From Hemerocallis citrina (taxonomy: Eukaryota; Streptophyta; Magnoliopsida; Asparagales; Asphodelaceae), in assembly GCA_017893485.1 (NCBI GenBank), contig CM030365.1:47548458-47612457 (forward strand): a DNA stretch of 64,000 bases. The letters run 5' to 3'. The translations under genes were made by a program, and so were the position numbers. The notes under the pieces are model-generated. The model made no database searches. It was given only the letters and a program-made list of their open reading frames with translations, and had not been told where the DNA came from. Shown piece after piece: positions 34,433 through 45,900 of this stretch. Each line of letters starts with the position of its first letter. Within the stretch, counting starts at the first letter, position 1.

Positions 34433-36330
34433 TTATTTCTCTCTGCTATATTCTCTTTGATTCTGATTTTGCCCCTTGTTCCTCTCCCTTCACATTCAAT
34501 TCTTTGATTTTCTTTTGACCCATCTAGTCATCCTCTTCTTTGACTCTTTATTGGGCATAGATTTATTTGTCTCCTACCTGTTTTTCTCTTTATAATTATT
34601 TTTCCCGAATATTTTCTATATTTCGATTATTGTTTGTTATATTTATTTTGGATCTCCTATAAAAATGTTTCTCAACAAAGATTATGTTATTTCGAATAAT
34701 GGTGTATTTAACTTCACTTTTCATTTTTGATCGACTATATATTTCTATTGGATTATTTTGATAAGACAAATTCTTATTTTTCGTATAATGCTATCATTAC
34801 TACTATTATTATTATTGCTATTGTTTTCATTATTATTACTAGTAATATTATTATTGTTATTATTGTTACTACTACTGCTATTATTATTGTTGTTTTCGTT
34901 ATTTTATTACTATTAATATTGAATTACTTTCACACACAAAAAAATGTTGGACCCAAACTATCTTTTGTCTTGCATTATTATTTTTACTAGTGTTGTTAAT
35001 AATTTAATATTATTGTTATTACTATTATTATTATTATCATTTTTGCGATTATTGTTATTATTATTGTTATGATTACCGTTATTATCATTGTTATTCTTAT
35101 TGTTATTAGTATTGATATTTTGTTATTATTATTGTTATTGGTATTATTATTTTTATCGTTACTATTATTATTATTATTATTTTGTTTTGAGCCCGAACAT
35201 GCTCAATTTTATATGCATTTTACCATTTCGGTGCAACCTAATGTTGAGATGGCAAATATGCAACTCGATGTCAATAGAGGCAAATTGCAACTGGATATCG
35301 GGGAGGTAAAATGTGCAACCGAATATCCAGACGGCAATCTGCAACCTGATGTCATGAAGGCAAACATGCAACTTGATGTTAAGGAGGCAAGATTTTCTAC
35401 CGAATCGCTAATTGATATTTCAAAACTTTTTACTTATATAATAAAACTAATGGTAAAGAAATATTTTCTTTATGACTTTTTGTTATACGATTACACTTTA
35501 TGTTTCCATACAATTTGAACTAGTGTATCTATTTATAGAGTTAATAAGCCAAATTCTTACTTTGTTTTATAATGCTATTTTTATTATTGCTATTGTTTTC
35601 GTTATTATTATTGGTATTATTATTGCTGTCATTTCTATTGCTATTATTATTATTGTTTTCATTATATTTATTGCTGTTATTTTATTATTATTGATATTAT
35701 TATTATTATTACTATTAATTTTATTATTATTATTGTTATTATGTTATTATTATTATTATTATTATTATTGCATTATTTTCATGAATATGTTGAATTCCAT
35801 TTCTGTCGTGTATGTATTATCACTATTATTATTATTGTTATTATTTTGTTTTAATTTATTATATTATTATTACCTATATGATTATGATGATTTTGGATTA
35901 CTGTTATTATTTTGTTATTATTATTTTGTTATTATGGTTATTATTACTGGTATCATTACTGTTGCTGCTATTTTTAATATTATTGATATTATTATTTTCA
36001 TTGTTATTGATATTATTAACATGTGCAGTTATTATCACTGTTATTGTTAATTTTATTATTGTTATTATTATTCAATTATTATTGATATTATTATCATTGA
36101 TATTTATTGTTATCATTATTTTTGTTAAAGCCATTAGTTTTGATCTATATTATATATCTTTTAATTATTTTAAATCGATGCTCAGTCTTATATTCATGTT
36201 GCATTATTGCTTATATATATCTTGAGCCCATATTCTTTTTGATCCTGGTGTCTCATTCTTGTCTTCCTGCTCGGTTCGCCGATGGTTTCATGTGGCCTAC
36301 AACGACATATATGTTGTTTGGGACATCGCC
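34433..36330 (+). repeat. (ATT/ATTG)n low-complexity tract of element I
   Basis: From about 34780 to 36130 the sequence is mostly ATT, GTT and ATTG triplets, broken by short unique stretches. Frames through it (34727-34990, 35069-35518, 35472-36050, 35812-36225) translate into runs of Ile, Leu, Val, Tyr or Phe. They are an artefact of the triplet composition, not membrane proteins. The region 34433-34780 is T-rich with no gene. Non-coding internal filler is common in non-autonomous plant LTR elements. Confidence 0.9.
35232..35393 (+). repeat. 27-bp minisatellite, six units
   Basis: TGCAAC recurs at 35232, 35259, 35286, 35314, 35340 and 35367, that is every 26-28 bases. Each is followed by a YNRATRTY-like block and GGCAA. 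The 28- and 26-base units are adjacent and cancel, so one frame stays open and encodes nine-residue repeats such as MQLDVNRGK, LQLDIGEVK and LQPDVMKAN. The array sits as an island inside the ATT-rich tract. Confidence 0.85.
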
Positions 36331-36387
36331 ATCGGAGTAGCGCAGCGGAAGCGTGGTGGGCCCATAACCCACGGGTCCCAGGATTCT
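36331..36387 (+). pseudogene. Initiator methionine tRNA fragment (5' part)
   Basis: ATCGGAGTAGCGCAGCGGAA, then GCGTGGTGGG, CCCATAACCC and ACGGGTCCCAGGAT match the 5' two-thirds of the plant initiator tRNA as I recall it. Only a few differences are seen. The D arm, anticodon arm (CAT anticodon at about 36363-36365) and variable region are present. The T arm, box B and the 3' acceptor strand are replaced by unrelated sequence, so it cannot make a tRNA. It lies in the 3' part of element I, whose primer site is for the same tRNA. Confidence 0.75.
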
Positions 36388-36770
36388 CCTATTGTTTCTC
36401 CTTCCCTGCATTGTTTGTTTCACTCTATCCCTTGCATTCATCTTCGTCCGTTGACTCATTTGCTTGGTCTAACTCTTTCTTGTCCATCTTTCTTCGATTC
36501 CAGCTCTATCTAATTTTTTTTTTCATCCCTTGCTTGCTATCTTGCAAGTCTTGTGTTGCTTCTTCTTCATTTTTTATACCGGTTCCTTCTTTCTTGTCCT
36601 CCATATGACCTCATTGTTATCTACTCCCTTCTTTTTCTGGTATTGCCACTGCTTTGTTCTTTTCCCTTAAACCCTCTATTTTTGTTGCCCCCAGTTTGAG
36701 TTTTGCCTTGTCCTATGTACTGCCTAAGCAAATTTCGATGACGAAATTTTGTTGTAATGTGGGTAGGATT
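36388..36770 (+). other. 3' internal end of element I with chromovirus pol-end relic
   Basis: Pyrimidine-rich sequence without a convincing gene. At 36731-36753 lies AATTTCGATGACGAAATTTT, a block that in chromodomain gypsy elements often encodes the pol C-terminus just before the 3' LTR. This suggests I descends from an autonomous chromovirus. No strong purine tract is visible before the LTR (only GTGGGTAGGA). Confidence 0.5.
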
Positions 36771-39700
36771 TGTAACCCCTATTTCCGCAAATACGAATTT
36801 TTGGGCATTTTTCTGTATTTCGAGATTTATAAAAAAATTTATTGTTAGATTCGTTTTGAATTTCATGTTAAAGTATTTTTCTAAACAATAATTATAACTA
36901 TTTCGATGTAAACTTGTTCCCATTTCTACTTGATCAACTAATGGTGTTTTAACCCTCAAAATATTGTTACTGATTGGAACTATTTAAACGAATTTCTATT
37001 TTTATATATTGATATTATTACTCTGATAATTCCTATTGTTATTGTTAGTATTTTTATTCTTATTGTAATTACTATTATTAATTTTCTTATTAGTATTATT
37101 ATTTTACTATTCTTACTGTTAGTATGATTATTTATTATAATTATTTATTATCAGAACAAATCAGTTCTTATTTAATAATTGTGTTTATAATTGTTCCAAA
37201 TAATTTATGTAATACAAATTGTATTTTATCAAATACCCTATTTCTTGTATCCGGGTTTATATTAATCCATTATATTCCTGTAGATCTATTTTATTTATTG
37301 GATTTTATACCCAACTACCCAATACCCAATATCCTACTTCCCCCTATAAATAATAATCACCTAATTAACTAAACCCTAACACTAATAAATTTCCTTAACA
37401 TCAACCACTTTTAAACCCTCTCCACTGTTCATCCCTCTCTCTCCCATCTCCCACTCCTCTCTGTCTCCAACTCGCCGGAGCCCATTCCCCTCCGATCGCC
37501 ACTCCGAACCCATTCCCCATCACCATCCCCTCGCCTGCATCCCCTCATCCTCGTCGCCTCCGCTCATCATTGCCCACCGCCATTGCCGCTCGAACCCATT
37601 GCTCGACCCAATCCACCGAAGTCGCCACCGCCATTTCCCCCACTCCGTGCACCCCATCGTCGTCAACGTCCCTCACCGCAGATCCCCCTTCAACCTCCGA
37701 GGTTTCCCCGTCGCAGTCATCGCCGTCCAAGCCGCGCTGTCATCACCCTCTATTTTGAGCGGAAAACAGAGCCCCGACCAGCCGCCGCCGCCTCGCCGTA
37801 GTCACCGCAGTGTCGTGTCGTGTCGTCGCCATCGAAGTCCTGCGCTCCCCTTCTCTCTCCCCTTGCCAAAGGTTGAAGACGGATCGTGAGTGGACGAAAT
37901 TGCTGTTTGGTGTTCTGGCACATCAGATCCGGGATTGGTGTTCCCTGTTTTGGCCCCGATCCGATATGGGGCTGCAGTGTGATTGGTGGGATTTGGCTGT
38001 TCTGTGTTCGGCTGCACTAGATCCCTCTTTTGCTGTCCCGTGTTTTGGATCGGATTCGGTGTGAGGAAGAGATCCGATTGGTCAGATTTGGTGTTCCGTG
38101 TTCAGTGTGCGCCAGATCCAGTTTCGGTGTTCTGCGTTCTGTCTCGATCTGGCACGAGGAATTGCTCTAGGATCTTGCTGTTGTGGTTGATTCTTCGTGC
38201 ATTATTTTTGGGAGATTTCGCCCGGGATTCTGATCCCGTTATTCTATTATTTTTACTAATATCTGCAATAACAGGCAAGTCTCTTCTTGAACCCCTTTCA
38301 TTATTTGTGTTCAAGATTAATTGATCTCATGCAAGTAGATCCGTCCCTTTTTATTATCAAAAATCTGATTTGACAATTCTGTTAAGATTATCTAGGATTT
38401 ACACGAGCTAACCCGACATACTCTTAACTTCATGCTATCTCCTTGATCTCTAACCAGTCCCCAATGTTTCATGCATATACACAATTAAAATAACTAGATT
38501 TGTATTTAGAATTGCTTGATAAAATGGACATGAATGTACTGATTTAGTTTTAATTGATGAATTGACACCATGACCGTAATAAATGTACCATGAACCTTAG
38601 AAATTACATGTTGACACCTAGGATACACTTGATTACAAATTTGCATGGTTTATATAATCATATGATTTATTTAATTGCTATTCATGCTTAGACATTTGCT
38701 GGACTGCTGTATATTTCATTTTGAAATAAATTTTTGACCATGCTAGAGACATATTCTGAACGAACTTACTAAACATAAAATGTAGCCCTTGATGTCTAGA
38801 TAATTTTTTCCTACTCAGGATTTAAATTCCAACTTACCATCTGTTAGTTATTGTTACCGCTGATTTCGGTGTGGGGGTAAACAGATAGAATTTGTGGATC
38901 CGAGGAAAACCTGAACAGCTGACTCGGCCTTCTTGCTCCCGCCGCGACCTGCAAGGAAGTGCGAGACACCGGGGTTGATTCCGGCGACGCACCCTCCGAC
39001 GCTCTTGTCAGTAATCAGCAAAAGATTAAGAAAGAGCTTAAATGGTGAAAGAGTGATTAACCTGGTCTTGGTGGTAGAGGGGCTGTATTTATAGTCGCCT
39101 TCTGGAATGATTAGGGCCCTGATTTCCTGCCTAACAGTTAGGAGAAAAATCCTCCTATTCTGTTTTAGGAAGTTAGACCCTGATTCCCTGGTGGGAGCCA
39201 ATCAAGTTTGTTGAATTGATTTAATCAAATCAGTGCCCTGATTCTCCTCTTGGTGGACTGGACTTGTATCGGGTCGGGACCCGTGCCCAGTTGGAGTGGA
39301 TCTATTCGCGGGCGGTTGGTTTCGTGAGAAGGAGGCCCAATACCCGTTTTGGATCCATCTGTATGTGAAATTATCTTTTTACCCCCGTGCTTCAAGATTC
39401 GTGCTCGATCTGGACGGTCCCGATTTAACCCCAATTTTAGCCATATCACGAGCCCCCCACTCCTAAAGGCTGAGCGTGATCAGACTTTGAGGAGTAGTTC
39501 AGCAGTTTCAGTGGCTGGTGGAGTTGTATCGGAGTCCAAATGTGGGATTTTGAATCTAGAAAGGGGGTAGTGAGGTAACCTTTGACGCTGTGTGCTGTTC
39601 TTGAGCCGCGTCGGGTATCTGACAGTCTTTTATCTACTTTTTTCGAAGTATTTGTTTAATTCTGCGATGTGTTTGCTAATCGTTCGGGGGCTTTAGCGGT

Positions 39701-39901
39701 GCGTTCAGGGTAATAATTGTTCGCTTCGGGGTCCGAAAGTGTGTCCCCGAATTTTCAATTATCTCTCAGAATTTTTAGCTAATTTTCCCGAATTTTTAGC
39801 AATTTTCTCGCAATTTTTAAACAAATAAAACGATTAAAATAAATAAAAAACGATTTATTTACGTGCTCGTGTTCCCATATTTTAGGAAGTAGGGCGTGAC
39901 A
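36771..39901 (+). repeat. Element I 3' LTR, interrupted by Tat fragment J
   Basis: Starts TGTAACCCCTATTTCCGC and ends AGTAGGGCGTGACA. It includes TATAAATAATAATC at about 37345 and a GC-rich leader (about 37440-37900) with CGCCGGAGCCC-type sequence as in C1 and C2. Overlapping frames in this GC island on both strands are leader sequence, not genes. At 38852-39858 it holds fragment J. Only 43 bases of LTR remain after J, so several hundred bases of LTR tail were lost. Confidence 0.8.
38852..39858 (-). mobile_element. Tat-type fragment J: LTR plus 3' untranslated stub
   Basis: 38852-39448 is a 597-bp LTR closely similar to those of element K (CGCTGAT...GGTGTGGGGG, end GCCATATCA on the plus strand). 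It is followed by the purine/pyrimidine tract CGAGCCCCCCACTCC and about 400 bp equivalent to K 41241-41640. Everything further into the element is missing and no target duplication is seen. J is therefore a truncated 3' end rather than a solo LTR. Confidence 0.8.
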
Positions 39902-39906
39902 GTAAT

Positions 39907-40647
39907 GATGCGATTTGGGTCATAGTCGATCGACTAACCAAATCGGCACACTTTTTTGGCAATGAAACTCACTTCGTCTATGGACAAGTTAGTCGAGCTG
40001 TATGTTGGGGAGATCGTCAGGCTTCATGGTGTTCCGTTGACCATTGTGTCTGATTGAGATGTGTGGTTTACTTTGCATTTCTGAAGAAGTCTTCAGGTAG
40101 CCTTAGGTACTAAGACGGACTTCAGCACTGCCTTCCATCCTCAGACTGATGGGTAGACTGAGATGGTCAATAGAGTTCTTGAGTATATGCTAAGGTGTTG
40201 TGTTCTAGATTTTGGAGGCAGTTGGAAGTGGCATCTAGCTCTGGTAGAGTTTGCCTACAACAACAGTTTTCAGACTAGTATCAGGATGGCGCCATATGAA
40301 GCTCTATATGGCAGGAAGTGCAGAACACCTGTTTGCTGGTTTGAAGTGGGGGAGCTACAGATGTTTGGACCCAAGATTGTGCAGCAGACCTACTCAGAGT
40401 AGACAGAAGAGTTATGCCGATAAACGGAGGAGGGACCTTGAGTTCGACGGAAGGTGACTTCGTCTTCCTGAAGGTATCACCTAGTAAGGGTGTGATTCGT
40501 TTTGGCAGCGGTGGGAAATTATCCCCAAGGTACATAGGCCCTTATAAGATATTGAAGATGATTGGGTAAACTGCTTACCGGTTAGAGTTACCGGAAGAGT
40601 TGTCTCACGTGCACATTGTCTTCCATGTGTCGTTGTTGAGAGATTAC
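39907..40647 (+). pseudogene. Element F integrase core
   Basis: DAIWVIVDRLTKSAHF (first catalytic Asp) is followed by a region with stops. The second Asp block SDRDVWFT now has a stop in place of Arg. Then come FSTAFHPQTDG, a stop and TEMVNRVLEYML (catalytic Glu present), LDFGGSWKWHLALVEFAYNN, YGRKCRTPVCWFEV, and in another frame KLSPRYIGPYKILKMIG. The reading continues into SHVHIVFHVSLLRDY, where element K is inserted, and resumes at 54742. Integrase joins the DNA copy to the chromosome. The broken codons show it is inactive. Confidence 0.88.
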
Positions 40648-41240
40648 TGTTGCCGCTGAATCTGGTGTGGGGGCAAACAGATAGTATTTGTGGATTCTTG
40701 GAAAACTTTGAATAGCAAACCTGTTACCTGTTCTGCCGGAGTTTGACCGTTGGTCCTGCCGTTCACCTGGAAAAAGTGCGAGACACCGGGTTGTTCCCGG
40801 TGACGCACCCTCCGACGCTCAAGTCAGTAATCAGAAGTGATTATGAGAGAGCGTAAAACTGGCAAAAGATTGATTACCTCTTAATGGAGATGGGTGGGGG
40901 GTATTTATAGGTGCCACTGGGATCAGATTAGGAATGTAATCCCTATGGTTAGATAAGGAATGTAATCCCTAATCCCCAGTGAAAGGATAGATATGAATCA
41001 GGGCCGTTGATTAGGATTAATCAGAAACCCTAATTCTATCCTTTCTGGACCAGGTTTGCTGCGGGTTGAAACCCGCACCCAGTTGAGGTGGATCTGTTCG
41101 CGGGTTAGAGGGTTTCCGAGAAGGAGAACCAGTACCCGCTTCAGACCTATTGGTAAGTGAAATTACCGTTTTACCCCTGGGCTTCAAGATTCGTGCCCGA
41201 TTTGGACGGTTCCGATTTAACCCCATTTTTAGCCATATCA
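40648..41240 (-). repeat. Element K 3' LTR
   Basis: 593 bp. On the minus strand it begins TGATATGGCTAAAAATGGGG at 41240 and ends CAGCGGCAACA at 40648. A TATAAATA box lies on the minus strand at about 40902-40909. It matches the 5' LTR closely. No gene is inside. Confidence 0.95.
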
Positions 41241-41256
41241 CGAGCCCCCCACTCCC
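41241..41256 (-). promoter_or_regulatory. Element K polypurine tract
   Basis: The minus strand reads GGGAGTGGGGGGCTCG immediately before the 3' LTR start TGATATGG. The same tract sits at the LTR of fragment J. It would prime plus-strand synthesis. The region 41257-41680 beyond it is 3' untranslated sequence with no gene. Confidence 0.85.
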
Positions 41257-41679
41257 GAAGACTGAGTTTGATCAGCCTTTGAGGAGTAGTTTTACTGTTT
41301 TAATGGCTAGTGGAGTTGTATCGGAGTCCAAATGGAAGGTTGTGAATCTTTGAAGGAGGTAGTGTGGTGATTTTTCAAGTTGTTTGAACTCTAAGTTGTT
41401 CTTGAGCTTTTCCGGATGTTTGGTAATTTTTATCTATTTTTTCGGATCATTTATTTAATTTTGTGAAGTGTTACCCGGTCGTTCGGGGGTTTTAACAACT
41501 CGTTCTAGGCAATAATTGTTCGTTCAAGGCCTCAAAAGTAAGCCCCCGAATTTATAATTATTTTCTAGAATTTTTAGTTAATTTTCCCGAATTTTTATTA
41601 ATTTTTTCGCAATTTTTAAATAAATAAAACGATTAAAATAAATAAAAACTAATTTTTAATACCGATTTATGGCGTGGCG

Positions 41680-43200
41680 CGATCTGAGCCCTCCATCAGC
41701 GTCGAGCGCGATTTTCTGGGCGATCGGACGATCCATGTTGCTTGGTAGATAGTTTCTCCGTATGAGAGAGTCGGTGCCTCGGTCGCTCGGCTCGTCTCCT
41801 CGGCAGCTCAACTCGTTACCTCGGAATCTGCCGAACAACGTGGCAAGATCCTGATCGTCCATCTCAGCGCGGATCCCAAAAAATGCTATCTTGTCATTTA
41901 GTGAACGTGGCAATATCTGAGCCGTCCATCACGTCGAGCACGTTTTTTGACAAGATCTAATGGTTGAGGAGGGTCGGCTAGTTATTTCTCCATATGTGGG
42001 GGTCGGTTCCTCGTCCCCTCGGCTCGGCAGTTCGGCGTTTAGCTCAGAATCTGCCGAACTACGTGGGAAGATCCTGAGTGTTCATCTCAGCGCGGATCCC
42101 TAAAAAACGCTATTTTGTTGTTTAGTGAATGTGGCAAGATCTGAGCCGTCCATCACGTCGTGTACGTTTTTTTGACAAGATCCAACGGCTAAGTAGGGTC
42201 GGAGGAATTTTTCTCCATATGTGGGGGTCGGTTCCTCGTCCCCTCGGTTCGGCAGTTCGGCATTGTGGGCCGATTAAGTGCTCCGATAGAACGTTCAGTT
42301 CGACCTAGTAGCTCGAAGGCTCGAACAAGCTGTTCATTAGCTCAGCTGAGCGCTCCGGTGGCTCAATTCCTTGTCTACTGTATTAGGGGCTCGGTGGTCC
42401 AACCTAGCTGTTCGGTAGCTCGGCACATAGTTCGGAATCTGCCGAACTACGTGGCAAGATCCTGAGCGTCCATCTCAGTGCGGATCCCCAAAGAATGCTA
42501 TCTTGTCGTTTAGTGAACGTGGCAAGATCTGAGCCGTCCATCACATCGAGCACGTTTTTTGACAAGATCCAATGGCTGAGGAAGGTCGGCGGAATTTTTC
42601 TCCATATGTGGGGGTCGGTTCCTCGTCCCCTCGGCTCGGCAATTAGGCGTTGTGCGGTGGCAGGTCGAGGTGTTGTTTGCTGAGGAATGGAGTTAGGTGC
42701 TTTGAAGAGTTCTGGCTTTGAACCGTCGCCACCCTCCGACTCAGTAGCTCGGTTGCTTAGCCAAGCTGTTCGGTAGCTTGGCTAGGCACATCGATGGCCG
42801 GAAGCTCGGAAGGTACGCATGGCTAGATCTGGAGCGTCCATCAAGGTGTGAATCACAAGGACGGGGTTCAGATCACGAGAAAACGTTATCTTGTCATTTT
42901 GTGAGCGTGGTGCTATCTGAACCGTCCATCGAGTTTTGACACGAATTTTGGAACGATCCGACGGTGATTCGGTCTCGGCAGAATTTTTCTCCATATGTGG
43001 AGGTCGGTACCTCGGCACCTCGGTCCGGTTAGAACGGTTGTTCGGTAGCAAGTCGAGGTGTTGTTTGCCAAGGAATGGAGTTAAGTGCTTTGAAGGGTTC
43101 TGGCTATGAACCGTCGTCACCCTCCGACTCAGTAACTCGGTTGCTTAGCCAAGTTGTTCGGTAGCTCGGCTAGGCACACCGGTGGCCGAGTCATGGACTT
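41680..43200. repeat. Tandem repeat block 1 flanking the antisense gene of K
   Basis: Imperfect units marked by TTCTCCATATGTGG(G/A)GGTCGG at about 41986, 42211, 42598 and 42987, with a diverged one at 41750. Spacing is about 225-390 bp. Units share GGCAAGATC(T/C)GAGCCGTCCATC, TATCTTGTC(A/G)TTT and CCTCG...CTCGG. The last two also share a 130-bp segment ending CTCAGTA(G/A)CTCGGTTGC. The same repeat recurs on the other side of the antisense gene at 46930-47430. Short frames inside are not genes. Confidence 0.85.
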
Positions 43201-43299
43201 AAGCGATTTGAGGAGTCTTTGTTTTGAAACGTCGCAACTTTCCGTTTTGGCGCTTTGGCTTCTCTTAGTGGGCTTTGAAATGCCCAAGGAAGCCCAAAC

Positions 43300-43436
43300 G
43301 TCGCATTGCGGTTATAAGTTCTCACTCCCCCACCCCAGAGCTCATTTCTCACTTTTCACTCCAAGTTTTCACTTTTACTCTCTGCGTGCTCTGCTAGCGG
43401 CAATTTTAGCTCCAAGGCGGTTGCGTTAGCTGTCGC
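43300..43436 (+). promoter_or_regulatory. Possible promoter and leader of the antisense gene
   Basis: GGTTATAAGTTC at about 43309-43320 could serve as a TATA box. It is followed by a C/T-rich stretch (CTCACTCCCCCACCCC, CACTTTTCACTCC) and then the first ATG at 43437, typical of plant 5' leaders. This is inference from composition and position only. Confidence 0.4.
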
Positions 43437-45736
43437 GTGGGCCAGGCAATTTCCGACAAACTAATTCCGACCATGAACGTCACTTCAAGGACACGTCACA
43501 TCAAGGTCAGTTTATTTGCCTTAGCTCTTTTTGAGATGTCAAGGGTAGACTCGGGGAATGAGGCCTCGTCCTCGGGCGATAGTGGCGCCGAGGAGAGGAG
43601 GCGCATGGAGATCCGAAGAAAGGGGAAGGAGGTGGTCGAGCCGTCCGTGGCCGAGGTGAAGAAGAAGAAAAAGAAGGTAGTGGCCCGATCTCCTGTAGTC
43701 GAGGAGATCGTGGAGACTTTGAGGCAAGCCCCTGAGTCGGGCTGGTACCCTTGTGTACTGTCCGGCCATGCCGGAGTCAGGCAATACGAGGGTGAGCATC
43801 TGGAGAAGGCGATCGTAGGTCGGTCGGCAGTGTACGAGGAGAACGTGCCCGTCCTGGCTACCAAGGCGGACGAGATTACGTCGGTATTAGCCGAAAGGGA
43901 CCTGCTCCGGATCAGAAAAGGGTTCGCCATCCATCCGGAGTACAAGCTGATCCTCCCCGGCCCCGGGATGCGAGCGAACTCCAAACTGTCATCGTCGGAT
44001 ATGTGTATGTTCGACTACGACTCGCTGAACACCGGATTGCGCTTTTCTCTGCACCCCTTTGTGTTAGAGGTCCTCCAGTGGTACTGCCTGGCGCCGACCC
44101 AGTTCATGCCGAACACCTGGCGTCACGTGAATGCCTTCTTGCTGCAGTGCCACAATGCCGAGGTCGAGCCAGACCTGATGATCCTTCAGAGCATTTATCA
44201 GATTCACCGGATGCACAAGACCGAGCATCGCTACTACCTGTCACCCCGGAAAGGCGTTAGGATTATAGAGAATCCGGACTCGATCAAAGGATGGAAGGAG
44301 AAGTTCTTTTTGTTGAGGGAGCCCTCGATGCTGAAGATTCCAACTCAGTAGAAAGTAGAGGTGCCAAAGTTTGCAAGGGTCGACCCGGTACTGACTGCGA
44401 CCGAGGAGGAAGTGGTGGGGAAGATCATGGCTCTCCCAATGTTGAGCTGGAGGGAAATGACCGAGGAGGTGCTATTCGGGTCAGGCCTTAGTCCGATCGA
44501 CCCGAGTACGCTCCTGACATCTCGTAATATATATTTTTTTCCTAAGTTTTTAGCTCGTTTCGCTAACTTGCTGTTTGTTTTGTCGTTTGGAACAGAAGTG
44601 CCAAGGATGGACTTTCTAGGGATGATGAACGAGCAGGGCAAGGTTGCCGATGGAAGGAAGGGGAAGAGGCCGAGCACGACGGCTTCATCCGGCCGGCCCT
44701 CTAAGGTCCCTTCGGCAGTTTCTCCGCCTCTTACCGTTGCTGAGGTCCCCTCGCCAGCGGTGGTCGTTTCCGCCTACCCCTCGGCTCTTCTGCGTCTGCC
44801 ATGGCCGGTGAGGCCTTCAACGTTTCGGCGGCGCTGTCGCTCCAGGCTCCGCCCCTGACCACTCAGGCCGAGGACATCCTGATCGAGTAGCATAAGAAGC
44901 TATTCATCCTGGACTGGCGAGTCAAGAACCACGACGGCTTCCTCGGGGACTCGCAGATGTGTATGCAAGCCGTCAAGCACTTAGCGACCCCGAAGGATCG
45001 AGCCGCACTGAAGGCGGGGACGACAGGCGATGACACCTGCGAAGTCGCTCGGTCGCTTGTGTCGGTAAGTTTCGCATTCATTTTTCTTGAGAATTTCTTA
45101 AGTCTGCCGTTCGGCTTTTACTTTGTTCTTATTCTCTTTTTCCTTCGGCAGGCCACTTGTCACTTCGGCCATCTCCTTCAAACGTTCGCCGAACAGGAGA
45201 GGGAGTTGAAGGCTGCCAGCGACAAGGACAAGGCAGAGAAGGTGAGGGCGGTTCGGCAACTCAAGGCAGAGCAGAAATGCGCGGACAGCTTGGAGGTCCG
45301 GGTTGCCGACCTTGAGGCGGACCTGGAGCGAGCGAAGGGGCGGCTTGCTGAGGAGGTTGCCAAAGTCGCCAAGGCTGCCGAGGAGCTGGCAGCATCGGCG
45401 AAGGCCCTGGCGGAGGCGAAGGCGGAGAAGGACGCCGTGGCGGCAGTGATCAGGGCCGAAGTCGAGGCCGAGGCGAAGGCGCACATGGCCTCCAACATGG
45501 AGAAGTCTTACGAGAGGGCGCTCGACCATGTTCAGGACTGCGTCCCCGGCTTTCAGCGGGTCGGATACAGGCTGTGGCCCAGAGCTGCGGCAGAGGGCGA
45601 AGAGGAGGAAGGCGAAGAGGAGGAGGAGGTGGTCCCGGAGACTGTGGTGACCAACCCCCAGGCCGGGGCGATGGGGAATGAGGGGTCGTTTGGCGAGGCA
45701 CCTGTGGTCCAGCCGACGACGCAGGTGGACCCCTGA
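43437..45736 (+). pseudogene. Antisense gene of K: Tat aORF protein (three exons proposed, broken)
   Basis: Runs opposite to K's gag-pol, between integrase and 3' LTR. Exon 1 (43437-44523) encodes an acidic/Lys-rich start (VEPSVAEVKKKKKKVVARS), then a globular domain: ESGWYPCVLSGHAG, EYKLILPGPGMRAN, MCMFDYDSLNTGLRFSLHPF, VLEVLQWYCLAPTQFMPNTW. This resembles the plant putative gypsy-type transposon family (Transposase_28 in Pfam, from memory). Proposed introns 44524-44595 (72 nt) and 45065-45151 (87 nt, GTAAGT...CGGCAG) are multiples of three. Exon 3 is a long Ala/Glu/Lys coiled coil (about 45170-45510) with an EEEEGEEEEEVV tail, ending at 45736. A TAG at 44349-44351, a TAG at 44888-44890 and a frameshift between about 44750 and 44858 disable it. 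Function of this protein in Tat elements is unknown. Confidence 0.75.
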
Positions 45737-45900
45737 TCTCCTCGTCTTTTGTAATTTTGTTTTTTCCTTTTTTTTAGAATGTAACGCCTTTTTGCGGACT
45801 GGCCACCGCCTCTGCTTTATGAATGATATTCTTATTTCAAATTTGTCTAAGTATTTGGCTCGGACTTTAGTCTTTGAATGTGATGTGCTCGTCTTTCAGA

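Larger units (their letters stand above)
31162..39901 (+). mobile_element. Non-autonomous gypsy element I (C1/C2 LTR family)
   Basis: A plus-strand LTR element whose LTR ends match those of C1 and C2 (GCTGGGCC..., TGCTCGTGTTCC, GGGGTGTGACA). It has a 5' LTR to 33541, primer site at 33551, a zinc-knuckle gag, a long low-complexity interior without pol, and a 3' LTR at 36771-39901. Its 3' flank (GTAATGATGCG) is F's integrase, but its left flank is the start of F's 5' LTR. So the expected target duplicate is absent and a deletion has removed the left end of I together with most of F. Confidence 0.75.

Noticed and set aside
34727..36225. Several open frames encoding long runs of Ile, Leu, Val and Tyr that look like membrane proteins
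   Set aside because: They are translations of ATT/ATTG simple repeats in overlapping frames and have no start context or conserved domain.
37545..38324. Overlapping GC-rich frames on both strands
   Set aside because: They lie in the transcribed leader of element I's 3' LTR. Similar GC islands in C1 and C2 do not share a conserved reading frame.
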